Positions 34,466-42,702 of a stretch of 64,000 bases of DNA are shown here, piece after piece; within the stretch, counting starts at the first letter, position 1, and every line of letters begins with the position of its first letter. The notes under the pieces are model-generated. The model saw only the letters and a program-made list of their open reading frames with translations, was not told where the DNA came from and made no database searches. Source of the DNA: Sphingomonas sp. PP-CE-1G-424 (GTDB lineage Bacteria; Pseudomonadota; Alphaproteobacteria; Sphingomonadales; Sphingomonadaceae). Location of the stretch: the NCBI RefSeq assembly GCF_004341085.1, contig NZ_SLXW01000002.1:372001-436000 (forward strand), read 5' to 3'. A program made the translations under genes and the position numbers.

Positions 34466-35214
34466 AGCGCGGCGATCACATCCTCGACCGCCCGGATGAT
34501 GAGGGAGATGTCGCTGTCGCGCGACAGGCGGTGATCGCCGTCCTTGACCAGCCACGTCTGCACGTCGGCTGAACGCAACAGCTCGGCAAGGCGCGCGGTG
34601 CGGTGCCACGGCACGTCCGGATCGCGCTGCCCCTGCACCAGCCGGACCGGCCCGTCGAACGCGATCTCGCCGAACATCAGCCGGTTCGCCTCACCCGACG
34701 ACCAGAATGCGCGGGTATATACCGTCGGTTCGGGACCATAGGGGTTCTTGCGCTCGAGCCGCCCATTGCTGAGCAGCGTCATCTTCTCGTCGGTGGTGAA
34801 ACCCCAGTCGGTGAAGTCGGGTGCCGGAGCGATCCCGACCAACCCCTTGACTAGGTCGGGGCGCAGCTTGGCCACCATCAACATAAGCCACCCGCCCAGC
34901 GACGAGCCGACCAGGATCGCGGAGCCCTCGGCCAGCGCGTCGATCATCGCCAGTACGTCGTCGCGCCAGTCGACCAGCGTCTGGTCCTCGAACTCCCCCT
35001 CGCTCTGCCCGCACCCGCCATAATCGAACCGCAGGAACGCGCGCCCCTCGGACTTCGCCCACGCCTCCAGCGTCACCGCCTTGGTCCCGTTCATGTCCGA
35101 CGCATAGCCCGACAGGAACACCAGGGTCGGACCCGTTCCAGGCGTGTGATGATAGGCGAGGCGAGGGCGCTCCTTGACGGGAGGCGTGGGCGTGGATGGA
35201 AGCGTGTCGGTCAT
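34462..35214 (-). CDS. Alpha/beta hydrolase
   Basis: A 250-residue serine hydrolase. The nucleophile elbow is VGSSLGGW near 100-107, the acidic residue probably Asp in QGQRDPDVPW, and His in KDGDHRLSRD near 229. PTLVFLSGYASDMNGTKA gives the oxyanion strand. The overall pattern is like the ABHD10/YcfP type of small esterases. The substrate is unknown. It leads a two-gene run with the TPR-like protein. Confidence 0.88.
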   Translation of the reverse strand: MTDTLPSTPTPPVKERPRLAYHHTPGTGPTLVFLSGYASDMNGTKAVTLEAWAKSEGRAFLRFDYGGCGQSEGEFEDQTLVDWRDDVLAMIDALAEGSAILVGSSLGGWLMLMVAKLRPDLVKGLVGIAPAPDFTDWGFTTDEKMTLLSNGRLERKNPYGPEPTVYTRAFWSSGEANRLMFGEIAFDGPVRLVQGQRDPDVPWHRTARLAELLRSADVQTWLVKDGDHRLSRDSDISLIIRAVEDVIAAL

Positions 35215-35366
35215 TGCCTCGCCTTAGCTCGGCTGCGCTGCTGTTGGTAGCCGAACCCATGAACTGCGCATCCAATGATATCCCCCAGGCGGATCGCACT
35301 TCTACATGCACGAATGATATGGAACATTACGAGACGGTTGGGGGTGTGGCATAAGTTTGGGTGATA

Positions 35367-35390
35367 AGGTTTGACCCAAATCCCAAACCT
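35367..35390. promoter_or_regulatory. Inverted repeat upstream of the unassigned gene at 35418
   Basis: AGGTTTG, ten-base spacer, CAAACCT, ending 27 bases before the start codon, with an additional GTTTGGGT/ACCCAAA pair overlapping it (35355-35380). Its position and symmetry suit an operator. The neighbouring 35220-35360 holds no gene and is less GC-rich than the surroundings. Confidence 0.45.
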
Positions 35391-35417
35391 GTTACAACGA
35401 CCCAAGAGGAGCGACCG

Positions 35418-35960
35418 ATGGTGGATTCGTCATGGCTGGAGAAGGCGAGAGATTTGCGTCAGCAGGCCTATGAGGCACTGCAGGCTACGCCGGCATATGC
35501 GGCATTCAAAGCCTTCGATGACGCAGTTGTAGGTCTGGGCGGGGCACCATTCTTCGAGGCCAGCCCTCACGCGCAGCCAGTTAAGGTTGCAGCGGCACGC
35601 GCTTTGGACGCTGCGGTAAAGCGCACCGCAGATAGTCGTAAGCTATCTCAAGGCGATGCAGCCGAACTAGTGCTGATGCAGCATCAAGAGCCTCTGCCGA
35701 TCGTCCGGTTGATGGAGGAAGTGCAGGCGAAAGGTGCAGAGATCGGTGGAACGGATCCGCTGAACAATTTTCGTTCGACGGTATCGAAGGATCCTCGGTT
35801 CCGCACCTCGAAGCGCAACAACATGTATTTCTGGTGGCTGACGGATCAACCGTTGCCGCCTCAATGGAATGAACCGACAGACCCAGATTTGCTTACCGCG
35901 TCTGTCGGATCATCATCGCACTCAGACCAGGAGACCGCCAATGCGGATCATAATACCTAG
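35418..35960 (+). CDS. Unassigned protein with winged-helix-like C-terminus
   Basis: A 180-residue protein I do not recognise by family. The first half is helical (SWLEKARDLRQQAYEALQ, AAARALDAAVKRTADSR). The second half, ELVLMQHQEPLPIVRLMEEV, TDPLNNFRSTVSKDPRFRT and NNMYFWWLTDQPLP, looks like a winged-helix of the HARE-HTH kind (helix, helix, beta wing), by pattern only. It ends with a Ser/His/Asp-rich tail. The ATG at 35418 follows AGAGGAGCG. The region has lower GC and less codon bias than neighbours, so recent transfer is possible. A strong terminator lies 90 bases downstream. Confidence 0.7.
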   Translation: MVDSSWLEKARDLRQQAYEALQATPAYAAFKAFDDAVVGLGGAPFFEASPHAQPVKVAAARALDAAVKRTADSRKLSQGDAAELVLMQHQEPLPIVRLMEEVQAKGAEIGGTDPLNNFRSTVSKDPRFRTSKRNNMYFWWLTDQPLPPQWNEPTDPDLLTASVGSSSHSDQETANADHNT

Positions 35961-36052
35961 TTGAGCCTAAAGGCTACCGGGGGAAACAGGTCTGGACACC
36001 TGCCAACCTCGCAGCCCCGTTGGGGGTGAAATAACTATCATCAATCATTTCC

Positions 36053-36082
36053 GCCGGGCGTCGGGAAGACGCCCGGCCATTT
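36053..36082 (+). terminator. Intrinsic terminator
   Basis: GCCGGGCGTC-GGGAA-GACGCCCGGC, a perfect 10-pair stem, followed by CATTTCAG. It ends the 35418 gene and has a weak T-run, so it is a good hairpin but an imperfect terminator. Bases 36083-36209 hold no other recognisable feature. Confidence 0.65.
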
Positions 36083-36209
36083 CAGTTTATACGCCAAGCA
36101 AGGAAAAGCGCAACTGACCGTGTCTCACTTGCTGGGTGGGCGAGTTCGACGTTCGCAATCTTCACATCTTATTTTAGCGGCTGTCGACGGATAGCTTTTT
36201 TCAAGCGCT

Positions 36210-36467
36210 TTAAATGATGAACTCGACCGTCTTCATCTGCGTCTGATCGGCCGCCACCGCGCCGCGCTTCTCGACCATTTGCCGGTGCAGTTCGGCGACC
36301 GTGTCGCTCCCGCGCGTCTTGCACCACGCGGGCACGAACGCGTGGACCAGCGCACCGAGGCCGCCCTTGATCATCGTCATGCCGAACCGCCCGGCGACGC
36401 CGAAATGCTCGGTGTAACTCTCGCCGACGGTGTCGGGGTGGTCGAGGAACAGGCGGCGGAACATCAT
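36210..36467 (-). CDS. DUF6356-type small protein
   Basis: An 85-residue protein seen in sphingomonads. FLDHPDTVGESYTEHFGVAG and GFGMT-like start of a membrane segment (MTMIKGGLGALVHAFVPAW) are followed by CKTRGSDTVAELHRQMVEK, which matches the DUF6356 pattern I recall. It probably sits at the inner membrane by a single helix. A GGAGACC ribosome binding site precedes ATG-ATG at 36462-36467; either could be used. Function unknown. Confidence 0.68.
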   Translation of the reverse strand: MMFRRLFLDHPDTVGESYTEHFGVAGRFGMTMIKGGLGALVHAFVPAWCKTRGSDTVAELHRQMVEKRGAVAADQTQMKTVEFII

Positions 36468-36490
36468 TGGTCTCCTAAGCGGTGATCGTA

Positions 36491-37888
36491 TCACCGTGCG
36501 GCCAAAGCGTCGACCATGCCGCTGGCGAGCACGCTCAGCGTGTCGTCGCGCGCGCCCATCACGACGATGCGGTCGCCCGGACGCGCTTCCGCGACCAGCG
36601 CCGCGGCGGCTTCGGCGCGGTCGGCGATGTGCCGCGCGTCACGACGTCCCTCCATTATCTGCGCGACGATGTCGGCGCTGGTGACCTCGCGCGCGACCGT
36701 CCCGCCATAATAGGCCGGGTCGGGCAGGACGAGCACGTCGTCCTCTGCCATCCGTTCGACGAAGGTGGCGACGAGTTCGGGCCCCATCACCTTCAACGGG
36801 CCATAGCCGTGCGGCTGGAAGAACAGCAGCAGTCGCCCAGGGAACGCGTGGAGCGTATCGAGCGTCGCGGCGATCTTGTCGGGGTTGTGCCCGAAATCGT
36901 CGATCACCGCGATCCCACCCGCCTCTCCGACGAGATCGAAACGGCGGCGCAGGCCCGTGAACCCCGCGATCGCCTTGACCGCATCGGCCAGCGATACGTC
37001 CGCCGCCATCGCCGCACCGATCGCGGCGAGCGCATTCGACACGTTGTGTCGGCCGGGGACGGCAAGCTTCACCGGCGTCCGGACGCCGCGCGAGACGATG
37101 TCGAAGCGGATCGCGAACGGCTCGGGCTTCAAATTCTCGGCGCGCAGATCGGCCGACGCGTCGATCGCGAACGTCGTGACCTGACCACGTGGCAGGCGCG
37201 CCGCGAGCGCCGCCGCATCGGGATCGTTCGCGTTCACTATCGCCGTCTCGGCCTTGGCGATGAAGTCCCCGAACAGCACGCGCAGTTCCTCGAGCGACTT
37301 GTGGTCGAGGCTGACATTGTTCAGCACCGCGATCTTCGGCGCATAGCCCGCGATCGATCCGTCGCTCTCATCCACTTCGCTGACGAACGCTTCACCTTCT
37401 CCGACCAGCGCACTCGCGAACGGCGCGTCGGGGGTTGCGAAGTTCTTCATCACCGCGCCGTTCATCACCGTCGGATCGCGCCCGACGGCGTGGAGGATCC
37501 AGCCGATCATCCCGGTGACGGTCGACTTGCCGCTCGTGCCCGCGACACCGATCGACAGGCGGCTGTCGTTGAACAGCGACGCCAGCATGGCCGCGCGGGT
37601 TGAGCGCGTGCAGCCTAACGCGTCCGCGGCGATCATGTCCGGCACGGTCGCCTCGATCGCCGCGGAGGCAATGACGAGCTGGTCGGCCGTGACGATCCCG
37701 CTGCCGTCCTGCGGGAACAGCGCGACGCCCTTTGCAGCGAGGTCGTCGAACTTGGCGGGGACGCGGCCCTGGTCGAGGTTACGGTCCGAACCCGCGACGG
37801 TCGCGCCGCGGCCCGCGAGGATCATCGCGAGCGGCATCATGCCCGAGCCACCGATGCCAACGAAGAAACAGGGTTTGCTGATATCCAT
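36491..37888 (-). CDS. Mur ligase family protein, Mpl/MurC-like
   Basis: A 465-residue ATP-dependent ligase of the MurC/Mpl group. The N-terminal nucleotide fold begins FFVGIGGSGMMPLA, the ATP P-loop is GVAGTSGKSTVTG at 114-126, HNVSNALAAIGAA and the PAYYGG/GARDDTL C-terminal regions follow. Mpl joins recycled L-Ala-gamma-D-Glu-meso-DAP tripeptide to UDP-MurNAc, while MurC adds L-Ala. The divergent neighbour is an LD-carboxypeptidase, which makes exactly that tripeptide, so a recycling role is the better guess, though MurC activity is not excluded. The ATG at 37886-37888 fits the glycine-rich start. Confidence 0.82.
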   Translation of the reverse strand: MDISKPCFFVGIGGSGMMPLAMILAGRGATVAGSDRNLDQGRVPAKFDDLAAKGVALFPQDGSGIVTADQLVIASAAIEATVPDMIAADALGCTRSTRAAMLASLFNDSRLSIGVAGTSGKSTVTGMIGWILHAVGRDPTVMNGAVMKNFATPDAPFASALVGEGEAFVSEVDESDGSIAGYAPKIAVLNNVSLDHKSLEELRVLFGDFIAKAETAIVNANDPDAAALAARLPRGQVTTFAIDASADLRAENLKPEPFAIRFDIVSRGVRTPVKLAVPGRHNVSNALAAIGAAMAADVSLADAVKAIAGFTGLRRRFDLVGEAGGIAVIDDFGHNPDKIAATLDTLHAFPGRLLLFFQPHGYGPLKVMGPELVATFVERMAEDDVLVLPDPAYYGGTVAREVTSADIVAQIMEGRRDARHIADRAEAAAALVAEARPGDRIVVMGARDDTLSVLASGMVDALAAR

Positions 37889-37937
37889 CGGCCCGCGATA
37901 TGGGCGGTTTGGTAACGGGGCAAGGTCGGGAACAACA

Positions 37938-38753
37938 ATGCGCATCGGTGTCCTCGCCGCGTCGAGCCGAACCAATCCCGCGGCGATCGCCAAGATCACC
38001 GCGTATGCGGCTAGCGCGTTCCCCGAGGTTGAACTCGTCTTTCACCCGCAGTGCCTGGAGACCGACGGCCATTTCGCCGGCTCGGACTTTCGGCGGGCGG
38101 GGGCGTTCCTCGAATACGCCAACGATCCGGCTTTCGATGCGCTCTGGTTCCTGCGCGGAGGCTATGGCGCCAACCGAATCCTCGCGATGGTCATGCCCGA
38201 GCTCGGCCGTGCGGCGCGGCACAAGACATATCTCGGCTATTCCGACGTGGGCTTCCTGCTCGGCGCGCTGTACGCACGGCGGATGGGGCGGCCGGTCCAC
38301 GGGCCGATGGTCAGCGACATCAACCGGCATGACGGCGAGGCGACGGTCGCACGGTCGCTCGGCTGGATGGTGCGCGGCGATCGGGCGGGGCTGGAGCCGG
38401 GGCTCGACGGGCGGCCGTCTGCGGCGTTCAACCTCAGCATCCTGACCTCGCTGATCGGTACGCCGTGGCTGCCTGATCTTACCGATCACGTGCTGATCGT
38501 CGAGGAGGTGTCGGAGCCGCTGTATGCGATCGACCGGATGCTGTTCAAGGTCGCCAACGCCACGCAGTTGAAGGGGATTGCGGGGCTGCGGCTGGGTGCG
38601 GTGACGGCGGTGCAGGAGAATGATCCGCCCTGGGGCGAGACGCTAGACTACATGATGATCCGCTGGTCGCGGGACATGGGAGTGCCGTATCTGGGGCGGG
38701 CGGAGATCGGGCATACGCAGGCGAACCATGTGGTGCCGTTCGGGGTGGTCTGA
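37938..38753 (+). CDS. ldcA: LD-carboxypeptidase (S66 family)
   Basis: Removes the terminal D-Ala from the L-Lys/DAP tetrapeptide of recycled muropeptides. The product has 271 residues; LRGGYGANRIL and KTYLGYSDVGFLLGALY hold the nucleophile Ser102, and the Glu/His pair lies in VLIVEEVSEPLYAIDR and GHTQANHVVP. All three are in the positions expected for the family. It diverges from the Mur ligase gene with a 49-base shared promoter region. Cytoplasmic location is expected because no signal peptide is visible. Confidence 0.92.
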   Translation: MRIGVLAASSRTNPAAIAKITAYAASAFPEVELVFHPQCLETDGHFAGSDFRRAGAFLEYANDPAFDALWFLRGGYGANRILAMVMPELGRAARHKTYLGYSDVGFLLGALYARRMGRPVHGPMVSDINRHDGEATVARSLGWMVRGDRAGLEPGLDGRPSAAFNLSILTSLIGTPWLPDLTDHVLIVEEVSEPLYAIDRMLFKVANATQLKGIAGLRLGAVTAVQENDPPWGETLDYMMIRWSRDMGVPYLGRAEIGHTQANHVVPFGVV

Positions 38754-38782
38754 GCGAGGCATCAGATAGTGTCTGACCTTGC

Positions 38783-38889
38783 TCCACCCCGGCGGAGGCC
38801 GGGGCCCAATTGGAAAGGCCGGAGTGACGGAGCGCAATCCTCCGTTAGCGACGTTCTCCCAAATGGGCCCCGGCCTTCGCCGGGGTGGT
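38783..38889. repeat. Palindromic repeat, family A (copy 6)
   Basis: Arms CCACCCCGGCGGAGGCCGGG and GGCCCCGGCCTTCGCCGGGG; inner boxes CAATTGG and CAAATGGG; centre includes GACGGAGCGC. It lies between ldcA and the following exported-protein gene. Confidence 0.9.
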
Positions 38890-38909
38890 AGTCGCGGTAC
38901 AATCGCCTG

Positions 38910-39473
38910 CTATTGTACCGCCGTCGGATCAATGACCTGCATTCCCCCGAACCGCTCCTTCGGCTGACCCGGTACCGTATAGCTCCCAGCCACCTGCTCC
39001 ACAGCCCAGGCGCGCAGGTTCGCCACCACCTCCACCCGCTGCACGCGATCCCGCTCGCGCATGAACACCACCAGATCGTCGCGTCGGTTGCACTCGCGCG
39101 TGTCGGCGGTCGCGCACGGCGAATACAGGATCGCCAGCGCCACGATCTTTCCGGCCGGATCGAGCACCGTTGCCCCCTTCTCAGGACAACTATGCGCCCG
39201 GCACGCGGTGAAGCGGTACAGCGCCCCGATCCGCGTCGGTTCGTCGGGTGGGCCGTGTAGCACCTCGATCTGCTGATCCGCGACGTCGCCGTTCGCATAG
39301 AGATACGCCGCCTTGCGCTTACCGATGAAGCGTCGGACTGCCGCGGTGAACGCGGGCGCCATCACCAGCTGGTTCGTATCGTGGCACGCCGCCAACCTCG
39401 CTGGCGCGCATGTCGCAGCAACGCCCGGAGCAGGAGCGGCAGCGGCGGACAGCATCATCAGCAGACCCAGCAT
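38910..39473 (-). CDS. Exported protein related to inhibitor of vertebrate lysozyme-like or unassigned
   Basis: A 187-residue secreted protein. The signal peptide is [21 protein letters not shown] Cys-rich fold follows ([48 protein letters not shown]), with a charged linker ([20 protein letters not shown]) and the C-terminus [16 protein letters not shown]. The helix FIGKRKA followed by CRAHSC and ILYSPC resembles the pattern of the lysozyme-inhibitor (Ivy) family, but I cannot confirm this. The ATG at 39471-39473 has GGGAG eight bases upstream; a start at 39500 is possible but adds no signal. Confidence 0.6.
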   Translation of the reverse strand: MLGLLMMLSAAAAPAPGVAATCAPARLAACHDTNQLVMAPAFTAAVRRFIGKRKAAYLYANGDVADQQIEVLHGPPDEPTRIGALYRFTACRAHSCPEKGATVLDPAGKIVALAILYSPCATADTRECNRRDDLVVFMRERDRVQRVEVVANLRAWAVEQVAGSYTVPGQPKERFGGMQVIDPTAVQ

Positions 39474-39608
39474 CGTACATCTCCCAAAACGCCCAGACAC
39501 TCCCCAATCCGGCGCATGTCCGTCTGGAGTAGCCCTGCGCGCGTATCACCTTATATACACGCCGTGCGCGGATCGGTCCGCGCGCGTCATCCCGAGAGAA
39601 AGTCTCCC

Positions 39609-41597
39609 ATGTCTGCAATGTTCCGAATCACGCTGCCCGACGGTTCCGTCCGCGAGGTTGCGCCCGGGACTACCCCCGCGGATGTCGCCGCGGCGATCGG
39701 CCCGGGCCTCGCCAAGGCCGCGCTCGCCGCGCGCATCGACGGACAGGTGCGCGACCTCAACCGGCCGTTCGAGGGCGATACCGCACTCGCGCTGGTGACC
39801 GCGCGCGACGAGGCGGATGCGCTCGAACTCGTCCGCCACGATCTCGCGCACGTCATGGCCGAAGCGGTGCAGCACCTCTTCCCGGGCACGCAGATCACCT
39901 TCGGTCCTGCGACCGACGACGGCTTCTATTACGACTTCGCGCCGAAGGACCGCCCGTTCACCGACGAGGACCTGCCCGCGATCGAGGCCGAGATGCGTGC
40001 GATCATCGCCCGGAACGAGCCGTTCCTGCGCGAGGTCTGGTCGCGGCAGCAGCTGATCGATCGCTGGACGCAGCAGGGCGAGAGCTTCAAGGCCGAATGG
40101 GCCGCCGAGCTCCCCGAGGGCGAAGAATTGACGATCTATCGCCAGGGCGAGTGGCTCGACATGTGCCGCGGGCCCCACATGGCGTCGACCGGCAAGCTCG
40201 ACCCCGCCGCGTTCAAGCTGACGCGCGTCAGCGGCGCCTATTGGCGCGGCGACCAGAAGAACGCGATGCTGTCCCGCATCTACGGCACCGGCTGGCTCAA
40301 CAAGAAGCAGCTCGACGCGCATCTGTTGCGGATCGAGGAGGCGGCCAAGCGCGACCATCGCCGCATCGCGCAGGAAATGGACCTCTTCCATCTCCAGTCC
40401 GAAGCGCAGGGCTCGGTGTTCTGGCATCCCAAGGGCTGGGTGATGTGGCGGCAGCTCGAGGCGTATATGCGCCGCAAGCTCGACGCGGCCGGCTATGCCG
40501 AGATCAAGACGCCGCAGCTGATGGACGCCAAGATGTGGGAGGCGTCGGGCCATTGGGGCAAGTTCCGCGAGAACATGTTCGTGGTCCCCGACGAGGTGCC
40601 CGGAATCGATCCGAACGCACCGGTGCTGACCGGCAAGGGCGATCTGATGGCACTGAAGCCGATGAACTGCCCGGCGCACGTCCAGGTCTTCCGCCAGGGG
40701 ATTAAGTCGTACCGCGACCTGCCGCTGCGGCTCGCCGAGTTCGGCTGCTGCCATCGCAACGAGCCGCACGGCGCGCTGCACGGCATCATGCGCGTCCGCC
40801 AGTTCACGCAGGACGACGCACATATTTTCTGCACGCCCGAGCAGATCGTCGCCGAGACGCGCGCATTCTGCGAGTTGCTCGACGCGGTGTACCGCGACCT
40901 GGGTTTCGCCGACTACATGGTGAAGCTCGCGTTGCGGCCCGATAATCGCGCCGGCGACGACGCGCTGTGGGACCGCGCCGAGGGTGATCTGCGTGAGGCA
41001 TTGACGCTTGCCGGGCTGATGGAGGATCGCTTCCAGTTCGAGGAGTTGCCGGGCGAGGGTGCGTTCTACGGTCCGAAGCTCGAATTCCACCTGACCGACG
41101 CGATCGGCCGGACGTGGCAGTGCGGGACATTGCAGCTCGATTACGTGCTGCCCGAGCGACTCGACGCGTCGTACGTGGGCGCGGACGGCGAGCGGCATCG
41201 CCCGGTCATGCTTCATCGCGCCATTCTTGGCACGTTCGAGCGCTTCTTGGGGATACTGATCGAGCATCATGCCGGGCGCTTTCCGCTCTGGCTCGCGCCG
41301 GTGCAGGCGGTCGTCGCGACGATCGTGTCGGATGCCGACGACTATGCCGCCGAGGTCGCGGCCAAGCTGAAGGCTGCCGGGATCCGCGTCGAAACCGATC
41401 TCCGCAACGAGAAGATCAACTACAAGGTGCGCGAGCACAGCCTCGCGAAGGTGCCGAACCTGCTGGTCGTCGGCAAGCGCGAGGCCGAGGAAGGCAAGGT
41501 CGCGTTGCGCACGCTCGGCAGCCAGGCACAAACCATCCTGACGCTCGACGAAGCGATCGCGCGTCTTGCGGTCGAGGCACGCGCACCCGATATGTGA
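39609..41597 (+). CDS. thrS: Threonine-tRNA ligase
   Basis: Charges tRNA-Thr. The product has 662 residues: TGS domain (about 1-64), editing domain with [17 protein letters not shown] (about 75-225), class II catalytic core (motif 1 [13 protein letters not shown] with the zinc-binding Cys, motif 2 [15 protein letters not shown], motif 3 [20 protein letters not shown]) and anticodon domain ([17 protein letters not shown]). The ATG at 39609 is taken; an ATG three codons later is also possible. It precedes infC by 94 bases, the conserved thrS-infC order. Confidence 0.96.
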   Translation: MSAMFRITLPDGSVREVAPGTTPADVAAAIGPGLAKAALAARIDGQVRDLNRPFEGDTALALVTARDEADALELVRHDLAHVMAEAVQHLFPGTQITFGPATDDGFYYDFAPKDRPFTDEDLPAIEAEMRAIIARNEPFLREVWSRQQLIDRWTQQGESFKAEWAAELPEGEELTIYRQGEWLDMCRGPHMASTGKLDPAAFKLTRVSGAYWRGDQKNAMLSRIYGTGWLNKKQLDAHLLRIEEAAKRDHRRIAQEMDLFHLQSEAQGSVFWHPKGWVMWRQLEAYMRRKLDAAGYAEIKTPQLMDAKMWEASGHWGKFRENMFVVPDEVPGIDPNAPVLTGKGDLMALKPMNCPAHVQVFRQGIKSYRDLPLRLAEFGCCHRNEPHGALHGIMRVRQFTQDDAHIFCTPEQIVAETRAFCELLDAVYRDLGFADYMVKLALRPDNRAGDDALWDRAEGDLREALTLAGLMEDRFQFEELPGEGAFYGPKLEFHLTDAIGRTWQCGTLQLDYVLPERLDASYVGADGERHRPVMLHRAILGTFERFLGILIEHHAGRFPLWLAPVQAVVATIVSDADDYAAEVAAKLKAAGIRVETDLRNEKINYKVREHSLAKVPNLLVVGKREAEEGKVALRTLGSQAQTILTLDEAIARLAVEARAPDM

Positions 41598-41678
41598 TCC
41601 AACGGGGCCGGCTATTCGCCATCTGTTCGGGCGCGCGTTTCTGCGCTATAGACCGGCCCAAATATTGTCTGAAACTTC

Positions 41679-41694
41679 AGGAGCAACCCCCATA
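41679..41694 (+). promoter_or_regulatory. Ribosome binding site and AUA start codon of infC
   Basis: AGGAG at 41679-41683, eight-base spacer, then ATA at 41692-41694 in frame with infC. The only in-frame ATG (41719) has no ribosome binding site before it. infC is the classic gene using a rare start codon (AUU in E. coli), through which IF-3 limits its own synthesis. Confidence 0.75.
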
Positions 41695-42237
41695 CGTCCT
41701 CCCACGATACGCCGGCCGATGCAGACGCCCGCAATGAACGGCCCGCGATTCAACGAATTCATCCAGAGCCAGAAGGTCCGCGTGATCGATCACGAGGGCG
41801 AGAATCTGGGCGTGATGTACACGCGCGAAGCGATCGAGCAGGCGGCCGAGCATGGCCTCGACCTAGTCGAGGTTTCGCCTAACGCCGATCCGCCCGTCGC
41901 CAAGTTCCTCGATGTCGGCAAGTTCAAGTACGAGGCGCAGAAGAAGGCGAACCTCGCACGCAAGTCGCAGAAGACGCAGGAGATCAAGGAGATCAAGATG
42001 CGTCCGAACATCGACGACCATGACTACGACACGAAGATGAAGAAGGTGAACGATTTCATCGGCGAGGGCGACAAGGTCAAGATCACGCTGCGCTTCCGCG
42101 GTCGCGAACTCAGCCATGGGCAGCTCGGCATGAATTTGTTGAAGCGCGTCCAGGACGACGTCGCGGAGATCGCCAAGATCGAGGCGTATCCGCGCATGGA
42201 AGGCCGCCAGATGCTGATGGTGCTCGCACCCAAGTAA
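41692..42237 (+). CDS. infC: Translation initiation factor IF-3
   Basis: Binds the 30S subunit and checks initiator tRNA-codon pairing. From the AUA start the product is 181 residues (E. coli IF-3 has 180); starting at the ATG would give 172. Family blocks are all present: [76 protein letters not shown] and [16 protein letters not shown]. It follows thrS; rpmI and rplT, often next, are absent here. Confidence 0.95.
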   Translation: MRPPTIRRPMQTPAMNGPRFNEFIQSQKVRVIDHEGENLGVMYTREAIEQAAEHGLDLVEVSPNADPPVAKFLDVGKFKYEAQKKANLARKSQKTQEIKEIKMRPNIDDHDYDTKMKKVNDFIGEGDKVKITLRFRGRELSHGQLGMNLLKRVQDDVAEIAKIEAYPRMEGRQMLMVLAPK

Positions 42238-42276
42238 CTGCGCGGCGGCTTCTTGCCGCGACGATGTGAGCTTTGA

Positions 42277-42313
42277 AAGGCTGGTTGGTCCCAACGGACT
42301 GGCCGGCCTTTTT
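42277..42313 (+). terminator. Intrinsic terminator after infC
   Basis: AAGGCTGG at 42277-42284 pairs with CCGGCCTT at 42303-42310 (8 pairs, one G-U), and TTTTT closes the site. It lies 40 bases after the infC stop. The following 42314-42545 contains no recognisable gene. Confidence 0.8.
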
Positions 42314-42599
42314 CTTGTCTGCAATTCTTCCGGGCACGCATCGGTCGGGCGACGGGAGCGTCCAGCTGGTCGCCGTCGCGGCGATCCGCAGGGCCGGCGT
42401 CACGGCCGCACCCATGTTTCGCTGCCAAACATATCGTGCGCTGTCTGTCACCTGCGGCGGGCTTGAGCCGGCGCGTCGGTCTGCTCCGAGGTCGCTAGGT
42501 AACGCCATGTAACGCCGCCGGACAAAACGTTGCAATTTGAAACTAGGGTTTGGCCGCTGCCACGGTGTGGCGGTTTGGAGACACGATCTTCGAAAATCT

Positions 42600-42617
42600 A
42601 TTTCCGTATGCGGAAAT
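42600..42617. promoter_or_regulatory. Perfect palindrome upstream of the TonB-dependent receptor
   Basis: ATTTCCG-TATG-CGGAAAT, seven-base arms, 86 bases before the receptor start codon. It lies where a promoter operator would be expected. The regulator is unknown. Confidence 0.55.
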
Positions 42618-42665
42618 CACTAGACGCGCAGGGCGTAATCTCTCTACCAATGCTCCAAACCATAA

Positions 42666-42683
42666 GTTCGAAAACATTCGAAC
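42666..42683. promoter_or_regulatory. Perfect inverted repeat in the TonB-dependent receptor leader
   Basis: GTTCGAA-AACA-TTCGAAC, seven-base arms, immediately before the ribosome binding site (CAGGAGAGAG). It could be a protein-binding site or, in RNA, a hairpin near the ribosome binding site. Confidence 0.55.
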
Positions 42684-42702
42684 ACATCAGGAGAGAGTGC
42701 CG

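Noticed and set aside
39546..41531. Minus-strand open frame of 661 codons opposite thrS
   Set aside because: It has no recognisable domain; the plus strand encodes a complete ThrS. GC-rich third positions give long antisense frames.
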